In this document: one piece after another, positions 10,746 to 21,222 of the stretch
Layout: every line of letters starts with the position of its first letter
Position numbering within the stretch: the first letter of the stretch is position 1
Assembly (NCBI GenBank): GCA_963971535.1
Contig: OZ020587.1
Span: 157,021,471-157,085,470 of the forward strand
DNA length: 64,000 nucleotides
Source: Notolepis coatsorum
Taxonomy: Eukaryota; Chordata; Actinopteri; Aulopiformes; Paralepididae
Direction of reading: 5' to 3'
The notes under the pieces: model-generated
Seen by the model: the letters and a program-made list of their open reading frames with translations, nothing else
What the model was told of the DNA's origin: nothing
Databases searched by the model: none
Translations under genes and position numbers: made by a program

Positions 10746-11690
10746 ATATCAAATCAATTCAAGAGGTTTATTAGTCACATACATACCAGGGCATACAGTG
10801 AAATGCGGGTGGTCATGCCCGCATCGATTGTGCAATAATACTAATAATAAAATACATAAACAGGTAATAAGAAGGCATAAGATGTGCATGATAAAAATAG
10901 ACATGCTGATACAGTTTCAACTCTGTTATTATGCTATACTACAATAATCTAAACTATACAAGAACCACGTCGGTTCTTTCCTTTAAAGTGACCTTTCCAT
11001 TTAGTTTAAAGTGACATTTTTTTTTATTAATTGCATATCATACCAGGGCATACAGTGAAATGCGGGTGGTCATGCCCGCATCGATTGTGCAATAATACTA
11101 ATAATAAAATACATAAACAGGTAATAAGAAGGCATAAGATGTGCATGATAAAAATAGACATGCTAATACAGTTTCAACTCTGTCATTATGCTATACTACA
11201 ATAGTCTAAACTATACAAGAACCACATCGGTTCTTTCCTTTAAAGTGACCTTTCCATTTAGTTTAAAGTGACATTTTTTTTTATTCATTGCATACCAGGG
11301 CATACAGTGAAATGCGGTTGGCCATGCCCGCTACGATTGTGCAATAAAACAATAGTAATAAAAATATAATGTACATGTATGATGTACCGGTACACAACAA
11401 TACAATTCTTCTATGTCCCTATGCTATACTAGTACTACTATACTATCAAGTCAAGTCAAGAATGCAATAATAAGAATCCAATAGGATGAGAATGCGACAT
11501 TGTGCAATAATACAAGTAATAAGAACAAGTAATAAGAATAAGACATATCAGGTATATGTACATGAGTTTTACAAAAGCTTTTACTCTACAAGAACCACTC
11601 CTGTTCTTGTTTAATTTTTTTAAAGTGACCTTACATTGTGAGCGTGTGCAGCATGAGTGTGTGTGTGTGTTCATGTTAAAGTGACTGCTA
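10746..11690 (-). mobile_element. Rex1-like LINE 3' UTR fragments, tandemly duplicated
   Basis: On the minus strand this matches the 3' end of the LINE at 52035-54816. Shared landmarks are GCATACAGTGAAATGCGG, GCCCGCATCGATTGTGCAAT, AAAGTGACCTTTCC, the GTGTGCAGCATGAGTGTG block and a TCAAGTCAAGTCAAG tail at 11448. A unit of about 255 bp is repeated head to tail, starting near 10784, 11041 and 11294. No coding sequence remains. Confidence 0.75.
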
Positions 11691-11693
11691 GTA

Positions 11694-11697
<4 letters not shown>

Positions 11698-11731
<34 letters not shown>
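11698..11731. repeat. (TG)n microsatellite
   Basis: Uninterrupted TG dinucleotide run just downstream of the stop codon of the DUF7869-type gene, which lies on the other strand. Confidence 0.95.
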
Positions 11732-11732
<1 letters not shown>

Positions 11733-13098
11733 CTACATCCATGTGTCTAACATCGTACAGTCTTCTTGTTCTGAGGTGCTCTAGATGTTGGGAGTGGGCA
11801 TGTAATGTCTTTTGCGTCATCAGAACAGTATTGTCTTATCTCCTTATAAAGATATTCCTGTCGGTCATTGTCTAGACCAGGTGGGGGGAGGACAGGAAAA
11901 CCAGAGATGGTTGGGTAGCGTTTTGGGTCTTTCAACAGCTGAAACGTGAATGGCTCTGTATCGTCACAGTGTAATTTCGCCGTCACCATGCCAGGACTGT
12001 TGGCATCGAAGCTGAAGTGCTGGTATTTCTTTATTTGTGGGAATCTTTTGAAGAAGCCTCCGAGATGTTGCTGCCAGTCGTAGCTTGGAACATAAACTGT
12101 GCCATCTTCGCGACCGACAAGTTGGGGGATATTGACTCCTTTCACTGCAGAGCTTTTCCTGACGATGTCTGCGATGCCTGCCAGGGTGTCGACCGCAGTC
12201 TTCCTGTAAACCTGCTTTATCAAACCAAAGCACCAGTCGGGGCCAAATTTAGTGTGGCCTGCAATTAGGAAGTGGAGAGCAAGCTGCAGGTGAAGTTTGT
12301 GAATAGTACGCCACGCAAAATACCACAAGACATAATTGTTTTTATTTTGCCCGGAGCAATTGTCGCAGTGCAGGTCCACTGATTTTTCTCCAACTCCATA
12401 GTTGGTGAAGAAATGATCCACATAGCTGATAACGGCATTGCTGCCTTTACCAGTTGACATCCCTTCATCAATTAGGTAATTCACTTGCTTCGTCAGCCCT
12501 TCACAGTGGACACCGAACAGGCCACATTTGCGCGGTGTTTGAAAAAAGATGGGACCCACTTGAAAAGGGTGAGATGGAAAATGAACCTGCGGGACAGAGA
12601 AAGAAGAAAAAGAAAAAAGGACATTGAAATAAGGGACATTGAAATAAGGGAACAGGGGAGGAAATTAGGCCACTTTACTAGCCAAATGCAAGTATTTTTT
12701 ATGTTTGGCGAGTGATTCATGAAAAAATACTGCTAAAACTATAAGGAACTATTTTTACATTAAAAATTCTCCTCTCTTTTCCTATTCTCTCCTCTCGTCT
12801 CCTATTTTCTCTCTCCTCTCTCCTCCCACTCTCATCTTATCTAAATACACTCCAAATACAACTCAAACGTTCCTGTAAGTTTTCCTTTAACAACAAAAAG
12901 CAACATTATATTGGATATTCACCTGCTGTGCGTAATCAAAGCTGTAGTGCATCGTGATATCTCTGCTTGCAGGTGGGGAGGGGCCTAGCGACAGATCCAT
13001 GTTCTCGGCGCATGTGCGCTTTGTGGCGGCAGTCATCTCCTGCAACAGCTCGCGTTCTCTGTCAAGATTGCAGAATGGGTACAACACAGTACGGCTCA

Positions 13099-13100
<2 letters not shown>

Positions 13101-13148
<48 letters not shown>
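13101..13148. repeat. (AC)n microsatellite
   Basis: 24 AC units. It sits beside a GATTGCAGAATGGGTACAAC fragment of the short repeat family seen at 13493, 14567, 30840, 36874 and 47000, directly against the 5' edge of transposase exon 4. Confidence 0.95.
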
Positions 13149-13150
<2 letters not shown>

Positions 13151-13492
13151 CTAATGAGGTGGCAGTGCTCAGTTATCCTCAGGTTATCCTAATGTCATGT
13201 GTGTTGAAGCTAGGGCTGGGCGATATGGCCTAAATATGATATCACGATATTTTCTGACCTTTCGGCGATACACGATACACATCACGATGTTTTTCTTTTT
13301 TTCCCCAAACAATTCATTATGAGGCTTACCAAGACAGTATTCGAGTTTGCAAGCTAACATTAAAGACAAAATAAAATACCCATGCATTTAGCATTTTTAT
13401 ATTATATATTAGATTTAGATTATTGGATTATTAGATTATATATTGCATATATTTAGCAATGAGATATTATATGATTTAGATATGAAATATGA

Positions 13493-13640
13493 TTAATTGA
13501 AAATGGGGGACCCTGATGTAAACAAGACGAAAGTCTTTCTCTGGTCTGCATCCCCTTAACAATTGTATGTATTGAGCTGTACTGTACCCATTCTGCAATA
13601 TGTTAATAAAGTTTTAAATCAATCAATCAATCAATAGCAT
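13493..13640 (+). repeat. Short LINE-tail-like repeat with (ATCA)n
   Basis: The unit contains TTGAAAATGGGGGACCCTGA, CTTTCTCTGGTCTGCATCCC, ATTGAGCTGTACTGTACCC and CTGCAATATGTTAATAAAG, and ends in AATCAATCAATCAATCAAT. The AATAAA-type signal followed by a tetranucleotide array resembles the 3' end of a LINE with a microsatellite tail. Related copies lie at 13689-13803, 14567-14716, 30741-30930, 36874-36893 and 47000-47150. The parent element is not identified. Confidence 0.65.
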
Positions 13641-13688
13641 TTTAGCATTTTTATGAAACTACTGTATATTTGTATGTCTCTAAATGTT

Positions 13689-13803
13689 TTGATGAATTGA
13701 AAATGGAGGACCCTTATGTAAAAAAGGCAAAAGTCTTTTTCTGGTCTTCATCCTCCAGTCCACTGTTGTTGTATTGAGCTGTACTGTATTGTACCCATTC
13801 TAT
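13689..13803 (+). repeat. Second, diverged copy of the short repeat
   Basis: Shares TTGAAAATGGAGGACCCTTA, the TCTGGTCTTCATCC block and TATTGAGCTGTACTGTATTG with 13493-13640. It lacks the tail array. It lies in intron 3 of the transposase-like gene. Confidence 0.6.
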
Positions 13804-14566
13804 GTCATCATCGGACGTTGCTATGTTTGGGTAAATACTGTAAACAAGCCACTATGGACGGGGGTACAGGGGAATAGATGGTGGTAAAAAACAGTCTGTA
13901 GTGTAGTAGTGAAAGTAGACTGTACACACCTGGAGTTTCTCCACCTGCAACTTCTCTGGCCTTCCCGCGGCTTGCTGTAATTGGTGATTGTTGGAGTAGC
14001 ATTGAGAACACAGATCTGTCCTGGGTTTTGTGATCATTATCTGCGGAAGGAGTGCTTTCCACAACCGAAGGAAGGATCTCTGACCAACAACACGAAATCC
14101 TGAAAAGACAAGTGTTTTTGTTAGATTGGTAGAATAAGAAAAAGTGGGAACCATGTGTGTGTGTGAGAGAGAAAGAGAGAGAGCAAGGGGTGGTTTTGTG
14201 ACATACCTTCTATACTGCTGTAAAGGCGCCACAGGGAAGCTTTGGTCAGATTGGTTGGCAGTAACTTTGCAGTGAAATCCTTGTGACCAGCATGACGGCC
14301 AGGCAACACAATCGCATGGAGGACAGCAAAGTTGATCAGAAATTTCACAACCCTTTTTACGTCAAAAAGAGACAAAAAACGCTTGTGATTTCTCGGCTGT
14401 TTCTTCCTCTCCCGCGGTGTGAGGCCATCTGTCTTGTAGTGTTTGAAAAGGCTTTTGAGAAGCGCATTGCTGATCCTAAACAAAAATGTTAACAATAGGG
14501 AAGAGAATTAATGAATGAAATACACACATTGTACACACTGTATCTGTATGTCATATATTATGTTAT

Positions 14567-14716
14567 GATGAATTGAAAATGGGGGACCCTGATGTAAACA
14601 AGATGGAAGTCTTTCTCTGGTCTGCATCCCCTTAACAATTGTATGTATTGAGCTGTACTGTACTGTACCCATTCTGCAATCTGTTAATAAACTTTTCAAT
14701 CAATCAATCAATCACT
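14567..14716 (+). repeat. Third copy of the short repeat, with (CAAT)n tail
   Basis: Almost identical to 13493-13640 and ends TTAATAAACTTTTCAATCAA plus further ATCA units. It lies in intron 1 of the transposase-like gene. Confidence 0.7.
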
Positions 14717-15987
14717 CTTGTTTACATTCAGGTGTAGTTTTTAAGAATCCCTATCCTAGCGATGTGCATTACAAAATGGCCGCACAAAAACTACACTACC
14801 CAGAATATCCAAAATGGACGCCCTCGCAGGGTAGAATAGGATTCGACGACTATATCTAGACTTTAACACCTATTTAAACCGATTTATTGCTATTGCTAAA
14901 CATACATATACGTCCAATACAATACATCTACGTCCAATACAATATACAAGCATAAAGACACTTACCCATAAATGAAACAGAACGTTGGACGACAGACAAC
15001 AACGTCGTGAAATCTGTATGTTGTCCTCGAAGCCACACGGTCAGCGTTCACTCTCTTGGTACTTTGCGTTTTCTCTGAAACATTTTGGCATGTTCCAATA
15101 ATGGACAACAGACACATGTCCCTTTCTCTTGGTGTCAACGACGCGGTGTCCAATCGGTTTTGGTAAATTAGCTCAACCGACAGTTTTTTTTAACAAGACA
15201 GGGCAGATCGTTCTGAATTTTCCTTTCGGCGCGCCTGGCACTTGCAGTGGAAAGCGTTTATCTTTCTGAGTTCCTCTTCTATTTCGCCCTCCACCGTTAA
15301 ACCAGACATCTTTTCAACTGATCGCATGGTCGATTCAGCTGAAAAGCCCAATGCTACAGTTTCAACGCAAATGTCTCCGTCTTCCTCTGTTTCACCATCG
15401 TCGGTAGGTTCGATTGGATCTGGGACAATGATGCCTGGCCCCTCGGTCTCCTCGTCGTCAGATGATAGATCTGGTCGGTCACCACCGTCGTCGCTGTCAG
15501 TCATGTAATCAGTGATGTGGTCACTCATTAACGCCGAGGAGTCTATACTCATTCCATCTCTTCCTCTATTAAGAGCAACTGATAATTTTTGTGCGGCCAT
15601 GTCGATGTTATCTAAGCAGCAAACAAGTGTTGTGGGCTACAGGTGCTGTGAATATAAACACCACACCGTGTGGGGGCGTACCTCACATCAACAGCAGCCT
15701 TTCACATGCAAAAATAGGACAGCCCGAGGGAACTGACCCCACAGCTTCGTGAGAGACGATCAGAGTATGTCTCAAGGAGCCATTTTTAAACACAATTTAA
15801 ACACAATTAGAGTTATTATATATGTTCGCTGTTATACTAAATATGTTCTTCAACCCTCGAACTGTAAGTATATATATAAAAAAAATAAAAAACGGAAATG
15901 AAAAAACAAATTAAATAAAAAATTCTTTCTCTTCTCGTGAGGAACCTGGGTCGCCGAGTTGTAGGCGCGCACGCTGGGCGGGGTCAC

Positions 15988-16127
15988 ATATTAACCGTTA
16001 TTCATGCCTGCTAGCTGAAGCTAATTTAGCTAGTAGCGTTAGCAGTTAGCTATGATGAATCTTTCTTGATTTTGGTGTTTAGTGATATCCACCTGTTGTA
16101 TATACTGTTATACATTTTATGTAGGCT
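15988..16127 (+). repeat. Right half of occupied duplicate site
   Basis: Begins with the ATAT target copy, then TAACCGTTATTCATGCCTGC and the GCTAGCTGAAGC block. It parallels 8320-8458 with about two small differences and ends near GTAGGCT. Confidence 0.88.
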
Positions 16128-16639
16128 AACGTCAGTAACGTTTCAAAATGTGGCTTATGATGTATTCTTTAACAGGATACACTGGCACAATCAGTTAGCT
16201 TAGCATTGCTGCTACCTTGCTTGCTAAAAAGTCATGGTAAACCGGGCCTGTCTCTCTCCCTCCCTCCCTAATGTGTTTGTGCTTAAAACAGTGAATGATG
16301 ACCGCATGTTCTCAGAGCATTTTCAGAGCACTGTTAAACTGTTAAATGGTCATTTTAAAACTAATATAAGAAATTAATGTATATAGTGGTATATTTATGA
16401 GGGGAAAAAAATATTTGCAACAACTTTTAACATTTATACAGGTAGGTTATTGATAACTAATTCTGCTATGAGTGTCATATTACAGTGATATTCATACAGT
16501 ATCCTTTGATTTCACATAATTTAATTATTATTTCACAATAGAATACTGTAATCAAAATCCTCTGTAATATCACATCAGATTTTGTAATCTCACAATAACA
16601 TAGCAATATTTCACATTTAATTATTATTTCACAATAATA
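16128..16639. other. AT-rich non-coding sequence
   Basis: No gene recognised. It contains short repeated TTTCACAATA-type motifs at about 16520-16640. Confidence 0.4.
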
Positions 16640-17205
16640 GTAATCAAAATCGAAAGGTCCATTTGCATATTATTGGTATCTAGGGACATCTATGGACCTC
16701 AGGGAATGTATTCACATTGTCAGAAATATTGTGTCTATTACTAGGCTTGCTTAAATTGTGATGAAACAAATGAGAATATGAATTATGATGTTTCTTTGCA
16801 TCTTTGACAGTGAATAACACCATGCTAATAATGACCAAACATTAAAAACTGCCACTGATCTCGTTCAGTCCCCTCTTGAGGTCATGTGTAAAAAAAAATC
16901 GAAGGAAATTAATAAAGGGAAGATGATTAAACCGAAGGTTCTGTAGATGCAGTACTGAATTCTCCCATCCGGACCAATGCAATTTGAAATATTATTATAG
17001 AATATGATGCTTATAAATGACCTTATTATAGCCAATTCGCACATTTATATATATATTATCTTTCAAATGCCTGTGTTCAATTTGGATTTAGTATCACCAG
17101 GCATGCATAAGAACAGATAATAATCTACTGTAATCTACTGTACTTTTAAATTTTCCCCACAGTGCAACCGTTTTGAAACTAATTTCAGATCTAATTGTTT
17201 CTCCC
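16640..17205 (+). repeat. Repeat with an inverted copy at 29305-29880
   Basis: Reverse complement similarity covers about 560 bp. Landmarks include TTTGCATATTATTGGTATCT, ATTGTGTCTATTACTAGGCT, CTCCCATCCGGACCAATGCA and AATTTCAGATCTAATT. Homology stops just before the splice acceptor of the exon at 17224. It marks the 18.8-kb element and its second partial copy. Confidence 0.8.
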
Positions 17206-17223
17206 ACTTTGGCCTCCTGACAG

Positions 17224-17412
17224 ACACCGATGCCCTTCAAATGATCCAAGATGCCCTGGGTCAGAGAGGACGGACCATCCTGCAGTTCTGCCAGAAACTG
17301 GACAACCCGGAGATCAGGGAAGTTCTGGCCAGATATGATCCAGAGGCTTCGAAGAACACTCCTTATGGTGTACTTCAAGGAGCCTACGGAGAAACTGCTG
17401 CTCGGAGTTGAT
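17224..17412 (+). CDS. Exon of an unrecognised protein, 5' piece
   Basis: Acceptor CTCCTGACAG precedes and donor GTAAGT follows. In the frame starting ACC at 17226 it encodes TDALQMIQDALGQRG, FCQKLDNPEIREVL, ARYDPEASKNTPYGVL and QGAYGETAARS, then an in-frame TGA at 17409-17411 immediately before the donor. The composition and hydrophilic helical look are those of a real protein, but I do not recognise the family. The final GCTGCTCG is repeated at the start of the next exon (24611). This suggests the original exon was continuous here and was split when the satellite-bearing segment arrived. Confidence 0.5.
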
Positions 17413-17462
17413 GTAAGTTTTATTTATTTAAATATTAAAATATTTGAAATGCTAAACGAGTG

Positions 17463-17570
17463 ATTACAAACCCTACAAACACTGTGATAGACCCTCTAAA
17501 CACTGTGATAGACCCGACAAACACTGTAAACACTGTGATAGATCTATCACAGTGTTTAGAGGGTCTATCA
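17463..17570. repeat. 21-bp satellite, left remnant
   Basis: Same satellite as 21223-24368, with forward units, an AGATCT centre at 17540-17545 and then reverse units. It is cut off from the main array by the L2 insertion at 17571. Confidence 0.9.
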
Positions 17571-20500
17571 GATTCAGATCTTTTTTACTTTGCCATAACA
17601 GTGTGATAATTTTCATTTATCCGGTTTTTGTGTTTACTCACCCTCTCTGCTGATCAGCTGGGCTAGTGTTTGCTACCTGCCCGCTGTCAGCGTCAGCTGT
17701 TAGCATCGTTAGCCCCGTTGTCAAACTAGCCAGCCGGCTTCCCTCTACTCCTGGGTTTTCGGTTTGGATCATCTTTTTTCCATCACATGTTTTTCCCCAA
17801 CTGGATTAACTCTCTACATGTACCTGGATTGTTCGTGAGTTCTGATCACTCCACCGCAGTGTGCTGTTGTCCGAGGCTGGATTCGTTGTGTGTGGCTGGT
17901 CGTTAGCCGGTTAGCTGCTCCGGTCGATATGCTAACATACTCCTCTCACCAACTTCGGAGCTTTTTCAACGCAGCTGCGCCAATCTGGCTGGATACCATC
18001 AGATCACTCGGACTCCTTCAACGCCCCCGCTATATACATCGAGCATCCCGCTACAAACTCACCTGCACAGATTCCACTATTCCAGTGGTAGTATCTGCTC
18101 TGCGCTTCCGTGTTGTTCATCAACGTCATCACAACACACCTCACGTGCGCACCAGCTGTCTGAAGCCCCTGGCCTGCTCAGACAGTAGCACCCCTCCCAC
18201 TCTGCCTGTCTCCTCCACAGCCACGTTCATGCTGCTCAATACTCGCTCCCTCAATAACAAGGCACTACTCATCCATGATATCATCACTGAAAGAAAACTG
18301 GATTTTTTATGTTTGACTGAAACATGGCAAAATAAACAGGATTTCATCACACTAAACCAAGCTACACCCCCTGGTTACATCTACCTCCAGAAACCGCGCT
18401 CCACGGGCCGTGGCGGCGGGCTGGCTGTCATTCATCGTACAGACTTCCAGGTCAAGGAGATCCCCACTCCTGATCTCACATCATTCGAATGCATTACATT
18501 CTCTCTCTCCGGATCTCCTGAACCTCAACCTCAATTCGCCCTGATTTACCGCCCCCCCAAAGCCTCCACCACCTTCCTGTCAGAGCTAACCGAGCTCCTG
18601 TCCTCCTTCTGCTCCAGGTCCCTCACCACCTATCTGCTCGGAGATTTCAACATTCATGTTGACTCCACCAACTGCAACTTTGCCGCTGATTTCCTGTCGC
18701 TTCTGGACTGCCTCAGCATCACGCAGCATGTCCAGGGCCCCACCCACTCCAAAGGTCACACTCTGGATCTGGTCTGCTCCACCGGTAACCCCCCCTCCCA
18801 CCTGCAGTGTCTAGACCTTGCGGTATCTGACCACCATGCCATTCTTTTCACTGTCCCTATCCCCCCGCCCAGGCAGCGCCCAACGCGCACCCTCACATTC
18901 AGGGACACCAAGTCAGTGTGTGCATCAGCCCTATCTGACCTCATCACTACCCACATGGCCCCGGTTCCCTCCGATACCTCCCCGGACACCTTAGCAGCCT
19001 GTTACAATGCCGCCCTCTCCCTCAGCCTGGACTCTCTGGCGCCCCTCAGAAGCCGGAATGTGTCCTTTCCTCGCCCTGCCCCATGGTTTACCTCTGACCT
19101 CCGCTCTATGAAAAGAGTGGGTCGACGACTGGAGCGACTCTCCAGGCGATCTGGCCTCACCGTCCACCGTCTGGCCTTCGTCGACCACGTGAGGTCCTAC
19201 AGAGAGGCTCTCTCCAAGACCAGGACCGCGTACTACTCCACCCTCATCACCTCACAGCAAAATAACCCCAGATCGCTTTTTTCAACCATAAATCGTCTCC
19301 TCCGCCCTCTCACTGCCTCCCACACTGATGCTCCTGACCTCTGCTCTAAGTTCCTGGACTTTTTCCAGGCTAAAGTGACTTCCATCCACCAACAACTCAT
19401 GGTGCCCGCCCCCTCCCCTCCTCACTTACCCCTGACGCCGGACTACATGCTCCCAGCTGCATCCCTCCATCCCCAGTGCTCTCTCTCCTCCTTCTCCCCA
19501 GTGGATGTTCCGCTGGTCATGAAGCTGGTTACCAGAGCCAAAGCTTCCACCTGCTCCCTCGACCCCATGCCTACGGTACTGGTCAAGGCCTGCCTTCCTA
19601 CCCTCTGCCCCATCATAACGGACATCATCAACTCCTCTCTGTCATCTGGAATAGTTCCCTCCTGTTTCAAAACCGCCTCCATCACTCCCATCCTAAAAAA
19701 GCCTGGTCTGGACCCTGAGGTGCTGGACAACTACCGGCCGATCTCCAACCTTCCTTTCCTAAGCAAAACCTTGGAAAGGGCAGTCGCCGCCCAGCTTCAT
19801 CAACATCTGTCCAACCATGAGCTCTACGAACCCCTTCAGTCAGCCTACCGAGCACATCACAGCACAGAGACCGCCCTCATCAAGATCACTAATGACCTCC
19901 TCCTTGCTGCAGACTCCGGACACATCAGCCTCCTCATCCTTCTCGACCTCTCCGCGGCGTTCGACACAATATCCCACTCAGTCCTCCTCAAATGCCTCTC
20001 CGACAACCTAGGCATCACCGGTACAGCTCTGTCATGGTTTCATTCATATCTCACTAATAGATCTCAGTTTGTCAGCGTCAGCGGCTCATCCTCCCCCCCG
20101 GCCCCAGTCAACCACGGTGTCCCCCAGGGCTCTGTGCTGGGTCCCCTACTATTCACCATCTACATGCTCCCCCTCGGTCAGATTATACGTCACCACGGAC
20201 TCAACTTCCACTGTTATGCTGATGATACTCAGCTCTACATCAGCACCTCACCATCCTCCCAGCTCCCCCCACAGTCTGTAGTCAACTGCCTCCACGCTAT
20301 AAAAACCTGGATGGCAACCAAATTACTCAAACTCAACAGCAAAAAGACAGAGCTCATGGTTGTGGCCCCCAAGGCACTGCTCGGGAAGGTTGGAGATCTC
20401 CTCCTCCACGTTGACGGCTCTTCCATCTCCCCGTCTCTCGAAGTCCGTAACCTGGGCGTCACCCTTGACTCCACACTTTCATTTCACTCCCACATCAAAT

Positions 20501-21222
20501 CTGTCACCAAGTCTGCCTTCTACCACCTCAGGAACATCTCCCGTCTCCGACCCTCACTCTCAGACTCTGTGGCGGAGACCCTGATCCACTCATTTGTCAC
20601 CTCCCGGTTGGACTATTGTAATGGAGTCCTGTTCGGGGTACCCAGCAAAGCCCTGGACAGGCTCCAGTATGTCCAGAACTCAGCTGCCAGGGTTCTCACT
20701 CACACCAAGCCCTGGCAGCACATCACCCCCACCCTCATCCATCTCCACTGGCTTCCAGTCAGGTTCCGCATCACCTTCAAACTCCTGCTCCTCACCTACA
20801 AATCCCTCCATGCCCTCGCCCCCCGGTACCTGTCTGATCTCCTCCACCAGTACACTCCATCCCGGAACCTACGATCCTCTGATCTAGGTCTCCTCTCCAT
20901 CCCTCGCACCAGGTTACGGACTTTTGGGGACAGAGCCTTCAGCGTGGCGTCCCCTACCCTCTGGAACTCTCTCCCCCCCGAAATCCGCAACGCCCCAACC
21001 CTGGACACCTTCAAATCCGCTCTAAAAACACACCTCTTCACCAAGGCTTTCCCCATCAGTTAGTTTTAGATTAAATTAGGTCCATTATCCCCTACTTTCC
21101 CTCATCCCCTCTTCCCCCTCCCCCCCTACTTTCCTTGCCCTATTTTTTGTCCTGATTGTAAAGCGACCTTGGGTTCTATGAAAGGCGCTATATAAATTTG
21201 ATTTATTATTATTATTATTATT
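17571..21222 (+). mobile_element. Full-length L2-clade LINE
   Basis: Inserted in the 21-bp satellite: the left flank ends GGGTCTATCA (17570) and the right flank resumes ATCACAGTGTTTAGACGG (21223), so the satellite reads through with a 4-bp ATCA duplication. A leader of about 360 bp precedes an uninterrupted ORF. The 3' UTR ends GGCGCTATATAAATTTGATT plus (TTA)n, the standard L2 tail recognised by the L2 reverse transcriptase. An intact frame and clean borders suggest a recent insertion. Confidence 0.88.
17929..21063 (+). CDS. L2 endonuclease-reverse transcriptase polyprotein
   Basis: 1044 residues from the first in-frame ATG; the frame is open further upstream, but without an ATG. The protein nicks target DNA and copies the LINE RNA in place. 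An AP-type endonuclease occupies about residues 95-330: LLNTRSLNNK, LTETW, GRGGGLAVIHR, LLGDFNIHVD, HTLDLVCS and SDHHAILF are all present. The reverse transcriptase is at about 500-800: NYRPISNLPF, QSAYRAHHSTETAL, LLDLSAAFDTI, GVPQGSVLGPLLF and the catalytic CYADDTQLY. The C-terminal region has LHWLPVRFRI, the L2-typical block. No stop or frameshift is seen, so it may be translatable. There is no separate ORF1 in the insert. Confidence 0.9.
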   Translation: MLTYSSHQLRSFFNAAAPIWLDTIRSLGLLQRPRYIHRASRYKLTCTDSTIPVVVSALRFRVVHQRHHNTPHVRTSCLKPLACSDSSTPPTLPVSSTATFMLLNTRSLNNKALLIHDIITERKLDFLCLTETWQNKQDFITLNQATPPGYIYLQKPRSTGRGGGLAVIHRTDFQVKEIPTPDLTSFECITFSLSGSPEPQPQFALIYRPPKASTTFLSELTELLSSFCSRSLTTYLLGDFNIHVDSTNCNFAADFLSLLDCLSITQHVQGPTHSKGHTLDLVCSTGNPPSHLQCLDLAVSDHHAILFTVPIPPPRQRPTRTLTFRDTKSVCASALSDLITTHMAPVPSDTSPDTLAACYNAALSLSLDSLAPLRSRNVSFPRPAPWFTSDLRSMKRVGRRLERLSRRSGLTVHRLAFVDHVRSYREALSKTRTAYYSTLITSQQNNPRSLFSTINRLLRPLTASHTDAPDLCSKFLDFFQAKVTSIHQQLMVPAPSPPHLPLTPDYMLPAASLHPQCSLSSFSPVDVPLVMKLVTRAKASTCSLDPMPTVLVKACLPTLCPIITDIINSSLSSGIVPSCFKTASITPILKKPGLDPEVLDNYRPISNLPFLSKTLERAVAAQLHQHLSNHELYEPLQSAYRAHHSTETALIKITNDLLLAADSGHISLLILLDLSAAFDTISHSVLLKCLSDNLGITGTALSWFHSYLTNRSQFVSVSGSSSPPAPVNHGVPQGSVLGPLLFTIYMLPLGQIIRHHGLNFHCYADDTQLYISTSPSSQLPPQSVVNCLHAIKTWMATKLLKLNSKKTELMVVAPKALLGKVGDLLLHVDGSSISPSLEVRNLGVTLDSTLSFHSHIKSVTKSAFYHLRNISRLRPSLSDSVAETLIHSFVTSRLDYCNGVLFGVPSKALDRLQYVQNSAARVLTHTKPWQHITPTLIHLHWLPVRFRITFKLLLLTYKSLHALAPRYLSDLLHQYTPSRNLRSSDLGLLSIPRTRLRTFGDRAFSVASPTLWNSLPPEIRNAPTLDTFKSALKTHLFTKAFPIS

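Larger units (their letters stand above)
11747..15600 (-). pseudogene. DUF7869-type transposase-like protein, five exons, one stop
   Basis: Exons on the minus strand are 15600-14966, 14475-14207, 14099-13930, about 13063-12923 and 12586-11747. Donors and acceptors are GT-AG, except that the exon 4 start is uncertain, and the phases agree. Predicted length is about 684 residues. Features in order: acidic N-terminus; HCKCQ near residue 117; CRPTFCFIYG near 205; TPRERKK; PGRHAGHKDF; DLCSQCYSNN (CxxC); HYSFDYAQQ; PRKCGLFGV; and HCDNCSGQNKNN near 478. This order matches a widespread, multicopy family of unknown function in fish and invertebrates that I associate with DUF7869. Its position between terminal inverted repeats suggests it is the element's transposase. 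An in-frame TAA at codon 137 (15190-15192) precedes a continuing frame, KKLSVELIYQN. The 5' edge of exon 4 abuts repeat DNA and may have lost its splice site. Readthrough or assembly error is possible. Confidence 0.72.
9290..15987 (-). mobile_element. 6.7-kb DNA transposon with DUF7869-type gene
   Basis: Ends are imperfect inverted repeats: GTGACCCCGACCAGTG at 9290 and, reverse-complemented, GTGACCCCGCCCAGCG at 15987. They are flanked by ATAT on both sides (9286-9289 and 15988-15991). The unoccupied paralogous site at 8311-8330 has a single ATAT, so the borders are exact and the target duplication is 4 bp. The element carries one multi-exon minus-strand gene (15600-11747) that encodes a transposase-like protein. 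It has since received a hAT-type MITE (9314-9925) and Rex1-like LINE tail sequence (10746-11690). The superfamily assignment is open. Confidence 0.85.

Noticed and set aside
17251-17463. 70-codon plus-strand frame overlapping the unrecognised exon
   Set aside because: The alternative frame through 17224-17412 (TDALQMIQ...) continues with protein-like sequence into the exon at 24608; this one does not.
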